A stretch of 23,118 bases of DNA from Coptodactyla brooksi (Eukaryota; Arthropoda; Insecta; Coleoptera; Scarabaeidae). The stretch lies in contig JAWQRM010000403.1 in the NCBI GenBank assembly GCA_033557675.1, positions 1 through 23,118 on the forward strand, in the 5' to 3' direction. A program made the translations under genes and the position numbers. The notes below the pieces were generated by a model. The model worked only from the letters and a program-made list of their open reading frames with translations, did no database searches and was not told the origin of the DNA. Shown here in pieces: positions 19,726 to 23,118 of this stretch; the stretch's first letter is position 1; each line of letters starts with the position of its first letter.

Positions 19726-19726
19726 T

Positions 19727-19930
19727 ATATGTATATATATATATATATCTATATATATATTATGTCACAAAAGACGAAATATATGTATATTTCGTCTTCT
19801 GGGATTTGTTGCCCTCCAGTGTTGTCTGGGGTTGGCAACATTTATTTCCAGTTTTTCTTCCATATAAGGAGTTTTCCTTTTCTCGGAGGTCCTCTTTTCG
19901 ACTGCAATTTCTTGGTTTGACTGGTAGAGG
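19727..19930 (+). repeat. Family E repeat copy 3 with (AT)n tract and hairpin
   Basis: An (AT)n tract (19728-19761) is followed by a hairpin (AAGACGAAATAT-ATGT-ATATTTCGTCTT, 12-bp arms, 19771-19798), then the family core GGGATTTGTTGCCCTCCAGT-GTTGTCTGGGG, TTGGCAAC, TTCTTCCATATAAGG, TTTTCTCGGAGGTCCTCTTT and TCGACTG. It aligns with 21610-21785 as far as GGTTTGACTGG. Confidence 0.88.
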
Positions 19931-20936
19931 TGTTCGAAACCTTGAAAAACGGAACGATATTTTAAAGGTTATCAGATCGCATTCTAGCAATGCTAAATTG
20001 TGCAGCTGAGAGACCACCTCCTTGCCTCGCTCCTTTCGTTAAATTCAAATTCCTTTGAGCGCTTTATTGTCATCTCTACCGGTCCGAGTATTTTTCCCGG
20101 TGTTCTCGAAATATTCGCATCGCCAAGGTTATGAAACGCTTGTTGAAATTCCGCTCGTAGTATTCATTATTATTTGTTTTTTGCGTGAGTGGCGTCTGTT
20201 GTAGATCTGGGGACCCGGCATACCGTGCGTATCTTTTCGTCTTTTAAAATTTTACGGTTGCGTTCAGCATAGGAATCCCTCAATCGAAATAAGCATTGTA
20301 AAAGTTGTGCGAATATATGTTTAAATATATCTTCATTATTCTACCTCATTATCGCAAGTGTAAGTTTGGTTGCCTACTTTGTGTCTAATTGTACCACTCA
20401 AATGTGTAATTTATACACGTGACATTTTACATATGACACTTCACAAAACGTAGGGTCATTTGTTTTCAAATCAATTAAGCGGTTCTATATTCCCGGCGCA
20501 AGGTCCTCGCTTATTGACCAATACGCTAACGACGTAATCGTCGTTAGCGTATTGGTCATAATGTGAGAAGTAGCTGTAAGTAAATGTTTAATAACGCCAT
20601 CGTATAAATATATTTGTTACCTACTATTAATAGTTCATAACGAATCTAACAGATTACATGCGTTCCAAAGATAAATTGATTATTTTAAGAGCAATAAAGG
20701 AACAGCACCAGAATAAGTTGTACACTTTGCAAAGTAAGCACATTTTTGTAGAACGTAACTAAAGTCTTGCAAGCAAATTTCATTTAGGGTATAAGCATTT
20801 CATTATTGATGATGTCGGCTTTGGATTTCCCGAGAAATGCTGTTGTCGGTGCACCGGAAGTAACCGCAGCTAAGGCATCTCCTTAAATATTTTATTAAAA
20901 ATTATTTTAATCGAATTCATATTCAATAGATTTATG
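19931..20936. other. Single-copy region, no gene seen
   Basis: No repeat match and no open frame worth calling. It contains the 20-bp-arm hairpin at 20515-20558 and, at its right end, AT-rich sequence that may be the decayed 3' end of the Tc1-like element. Confidence 0.45.
20515..20558. repeat. Perfect 20-bp hairpin
   Basis: Left arm TGACCAATACGCTAACGACG (20515-20534), loop TAAT, right arm CGTCGTTAGCGTATTGGTCA (20539-20558), with no mismatch. Such perfection is unexpected in otherwise single-copy decaying DNA. There is no T run after it and no arm homology to other repeats in the window. Confidence 0.95.
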
Positions 20937-21125
20937 TCAGAGAGTGTGGATGGTAGACAGAGGGATCTGCCTCCATGCGGACTCCCGTTGTGAGAATTTT
21001 TCATCAGCATTCGAGGCTTTCCATCCGATGAACCGACACTCCAGTTCGTCCCAGAGGTTCTCAAACGGATTTAGGTCCGGAGACCGTCTGGGCCAGTCAA
21101 GAACATTGACATGACGGCATGCGAA
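20937..21125 (-). pseudogene. Tc1-like transposase, C-terminal fragment
   Basis: Tc1/mariner transposases cut and paste their element using a DDE/DDD catalytic triad. On the minus strand from 21110, 57 codons read without a stop: VNVLDWPRRSPDLNP, then FENLWDELE, then ADEKFSQRESAWRQIPLS and HTL, ending at TGA (20937-20939). LDWP..SPDLNP.ENLWDEL is the hallmark of the Tc1 family around the third catalytic residue, here Glu at codon 21060-21062. The second catalytic Asp and the whole N-terminal DNA-binding part are absent: upstream the frame meets TAG (21126-21128) and then a family G repeat. The usual MP.R end of the protein is also disrupted. It is dead, but the retained 57-codon frame suggests fairly recent decay. 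Confidence 0.92.
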
Positions 21126-21143
21126 CTAGTTTCGGATGTGCTA

Positions 21144-21502
21144 GTTTCTGTCATTTGTTTGAATAGTGACCTTCCGTCTATTTTTCGCACTAATTCGATG
21201 TCGATAAGGTAGATTCCGCTATTCGAGTTTACGCTACGGTCTAGTAGGTGGCGTGCTTTTGTCGGTGATTTGTTTCTTTTGTTTTGTCCTTAATTAGGCG
21301 GTAGTTTGTCATTTGTTTAAACTGGGATTTGATATATTTTTGTAGGATTTTCATTTGGAGTCATATTGTCTTCTGGGGTTGTTTCTTCCGCTGGGATTTG
21401 TTATCCTCCAGTGTCGTCTGAGGTTGGCAACGTCTATATCCTGGTTTTCTTCCATGTAAGGTATTTTTCTTTTCTCTTTAAAACTTTAAACGAATTGTCA
21501 CA
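21144..21502 (+). mobile_element. LTR-like composite repeat (family G + family E), copy 1
   Basis: Family G (21144-21360: GTTTCTGTCATTTGTTT, CTATTTTTCGCACTAATTCG, TAGTAGGTGGCGTG, TTAATTAGGCGG) joined to family E (21366-21477). The same G-E order recurs at 22283-22590. Immediately after this copy, at 21505, comes TGGCGCCCAACATGGGGCC, which looks like a tRNA primer-binding site. The whole 360-bp unit could therefore be a solo or 5' LTR; its end would be about ...GTCACA at 21502. No internal retroelement genes follow, and the LTR boundary is inferred. Confidence 0.5.
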
Positions 21503-21504
21503 AG

Positions 21505-21523
21505 TGGCGCCCAACATGGGGCC
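21505..21523 (+). other. Primer-binding-site-like sequence
   Basis: TGGCGCCCAACATGGGGCC begins with TGG, as expected for the complement of a tRNA 3' CCA end, and resembles primer-binding sites of invertebrate LTR retrotransposons, which often read TGGCGCCCAAC.TGGGGC. It follows the end of the composite repeat by two bases. There is no coding region downstream. Confidence 0.55.
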
Positions 21524-21539
21524 ACCACCAAGTGCGTTA

Positions 21540-21576
21540 CGATGTTTATGCGTATGTATGTATATTATGTCCCATA

Positions 21577-21621
<45 letters not shown>

Positions 21622-21790
21622 CCAAGAAGACGAAATATGTGTATATTTCTGGGATTTGTTGTCCTCCAGTGTTGTCTGGAGTTGGCAACCTCTATTTTCT
21701 GTTTTTTCTTCCATATAAGGTATTTTTCTTTTCTCGGAGGTCCTCTTTTCGACTGTGGTTTCGTAAGTGAACTGGTGGCAATAGTATTGT
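21540..21790 (+). repeat. Family E repeat copy 5 with (AT)n tract
   Basis: A stem with two extra bases in one arm (TATGTATGTATATTATG / CATAATACATACATA, about 21550-21584) and an (AT)n tract (21583-21615) precede AGAAGACGAAATATG and the core GGGATTTGTTGTCCTCCAGT, TTGGCAAC, TTCTTCCATATAAGG, TCGGAGGTCCTC. Several overlapping open frames across it are artefacts of the repeat. Confidence 0.88.
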
Positions 21791-21860
21791 CGAATTTTTC
21801 TTCGGACTGGGATTGTACATTATGGGTGTGTGTGGTTTGGAATTTTTGCGACGTCCACAC

Positions 21861-21924
21861 GACTGTGTCGGATTAATCTGACGAAGGAATCTTCTTCTTC
21901 ACTAGACCATTTTCGAGCTGAAGA
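21861..21924 (+). repeat. Family F repeat, copy 2
   Basis: GACTGTGTCGGATTAATCTG and TTTTCGAGCTGAAGA match 19173-19229. It lies about 75 bp after family E copy 5. Confidence 0.75.
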
Positions 21925-22282
21925 TGGGTGTGCAAAGATCATTTATATTGCAATAAACTTTTGTCGGGCGAATTAACATCCCTTTGCTAAAAGTTATCGT
22001 CTGGCTAATGAAAGATGAAAGTCTAGAAGATAAATTAAACATGAAATTTAAGTGACCGCGGTAGAAAAAGTTACAGGGAAGTTTCGGGGAATTTAATGGC
22101 GCGACTCCCCTAAATTTCATTAAGTCGAGTACCGGTAATGTAAAAACGGGGCTTTGTTGGTCTATTATAATTATTCGGAAAGTCGTGCGAATTAAGCCTT
22201 GTTGCATCTTGAAAAACTTATTCATTTGAAAAGATTATTATCGTGTCCCGGTATGGTGGTCTTAAAGATATTGCAACGGTTC
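21925..22282. other. Single-copy region, no gene seen
   Basis: A minus-strand open frame (21902-22225, 107 codons) lies mostly here. It has no recognisable domain, partly covers repeat F, and is not called. Confidence 0.45.
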
Positions 22283-22710
22283 GTTTCTGTCATTTGTTTG
22301 AACAGTGTCCTTCTGTCTATTTTTCGCACTAATTCGATGTCGGTAAGGTGGATTCCACTATTCGAGCTTGCGCTACCGTCTAGTAGGTGGCGTGGTTTCG
22401 TCAGTAATTTGTTTCTTTTGTCTTGTGCTTAATTAGGCGGCAGTTCGTATTGTTTAAATTGGTTTTTGACATATTTTTGTAGGGTTTTCATTTGAGGTTT
22501 CTTTTGCAGGGAATTGCTATCCTCCAGTGTCATCTAGGGTTGGTAAAATCTATATTCCGGTCTTCTTCTACATATATTAGGAGTTTTCAGATTCTCAGCT
22601 CTGCATCAGCCAGAGCTGAGAGTCTGAAAACTCCTCAAAGCTATTTCGTCTTCTGGGATTTGTTGTCCTCCAGTGTTGTCTGGAGTTGGCAACATCTATT
22701 TTCTGTTTTT
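22283..22710 (+). mobile_element. LTR-like composite repeat (family G + family E), copy 2, with inserted hairpin
   Basis: Family G at 22283-22496 matches 21144-21360 at roughly 85-90 percent by eye. Family E follows at once (GGAATTGCTATCCTCCAGTG). After AGGAGTTTTC the element is broken by a 57-nt hairpin (22579-22635). A second family E core (22648-22710: GGGATTTGTTGTCCTCCAGT, GGAGTTGGCAACATC) then starts again. No primer-binding-site-like sequence follows this copy. Confidence 0.75.
22579..22635. repeat. 25-bp-arm hairpin inside family E
   Basis: Left arm AGGAGTTTTCAGATTCTCAG-CTCTG (22579-22603), loop CATCAGC, right arm CAGAG-CTGAGAGTCTGAAAACTCCT (22611-22635), with one mismatch. The outer AGGAGTTTTC belongs to family E (compare 19868-19877), while the inner part is not present in the other copies. 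Confidence 0.93.
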
Positions 22711-22720
22711 GTATATTTTA

Positions 22721-22721
<1 letters not shown>

Positions 22722-22756
<35 letters not shown>
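22722..22756. repeat. (AT)n microsatellite
   Basis: About 35 bp of AT dinucleotides after a family E copy, as at the other family E loci. Confidence 0.95.
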
Positions 22757-22772
22757 TATATCATATACTTAT

Positions 22773-22996
22773 TTAATTCTTACGATCAAAGCAGTCCTGG
22801 CTGTCAAAAGATCTCTCGTGATTACCGAAATCGTTAATTTATTCCTTCGTTTATTATTCACGGTGATGTACGAGCTCCCAATTTAAAAATAGTTTAATCT
22901 GCTATCTCGCGGTACTCCGCAAAATTGTTTACATTTGGAGAGTTCGTAAGCAATAAAAGCGTCGACGAAGGAACACTAGGTGTGTCATAATTAGAA
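22773..22996 (+). repeat. 224-bp direct duplication, right copy
   Basis: Gap-free match to 18241-18464, about 15 differences by eye. Here it begins 16 bp after an (AT)n tract and diverges after ATAATTAGAA into unrelated GC-richer sequence with the repeated word GTCTCGCGTCT (about 23020 and 23060). Confidence 0.93.
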
Positions 22997-23118
22997 CCAC
23001 TCGTCCACTCGTCTTTACTGTCTCGCGTCTGGTTCTGAACTGTCCAATCGTCTTAGCGGTCTCGCGTCTTATTCTTCTTCCTCTGTCGCCGTCTAGCCGT
23101 TCACACACATGCGGCACC

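Noticed and set aside
21366..21876. Open frames containing a conserved SGICCPPVLSGVGN-like peptide, also seen at 19806 and 22640
   Set aside because: The peptide follows the nucleotide repeat family E in copies of both orientations and falls in different frames with different ends, so the conservation is explained by the DNA repeat.
22929..23117. 62-codon minus-strand open frame with a repeated RRET.KT motif
   Set aside because: The motif comes from a short duplicated DNA word (GTCTCGCGTCT) next to the 224-bp duplication, and the frame runs into the window edge with no other support.

Overview
The window reads as AT-rich nuclear DNA of an arthropod, most likely an insect. The reasons are long (AT)n and (CA)n microsatellites, abundant dispersed and tandem non-coding repeats, decayed class I and class II transposon pieces, insect-style 5' splice consensus sequences, and the absence of bacterial gene organisation. 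The many CpG dinucleotides would fit Hymenoptera, but I cannot fix the order. No complete protein-coding gene can be supported. It looks like intergenic DNA or the inside of a gene with very long introns.

Layout. 1-1700: four copies of a dispersed repeat (family A), two of them about 470 bp apart. 2778-2949: an ATTAAT-type AT minisatellite. 3650-9310: a large complex repeat (family B), in + orientation, then -, then +, with a candidate 83-nt exon (5888-5970) between the - and + blocks. 9311-11320: mostly single-copy, holding an (AT)n tract and a minus-strand copy of family A. 11355-11546: a broken Ty3/gypsy-type integrase fragment. 11621-15510: family C, as two solo copies and then a five-interval tandem array with a period of about 313 bp. 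15511-16500: single-copy DNA with a second candidate exon (16025-16087) and a possible third (16273-16432). 16510-17320: family D, a tandem array with a period of about 195 bp that shares a core with family C. 17320-23118: a mosaic of family E repeats (seven copies, often beside (AT)n tracts), a family F repeat, a broken Tc1-like transposase (20937-21125), an LTR-like unit followed by a primer-binding-site-like sequence (21144-21523), and a 224-bp direct duplication (18241-18464 and 22773-22996).

How parts relate. The three candidate exons share one strand and have matching phases. Exon 1 ends with two bases of a codon, exon 2 starts with the third and again ends with two, and exon 3 supplies the third and reads to a stop. 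This makes a testable spliced model with an intron of about 10 kb filled with families A, B and C. I do not recognise the encoded protein. Four long hairpins (3842-3875, 19771-19798, 20515-20558, 22579-22635) lie in or near the repeats, and three of them look like products of template switching within a repeat copy.
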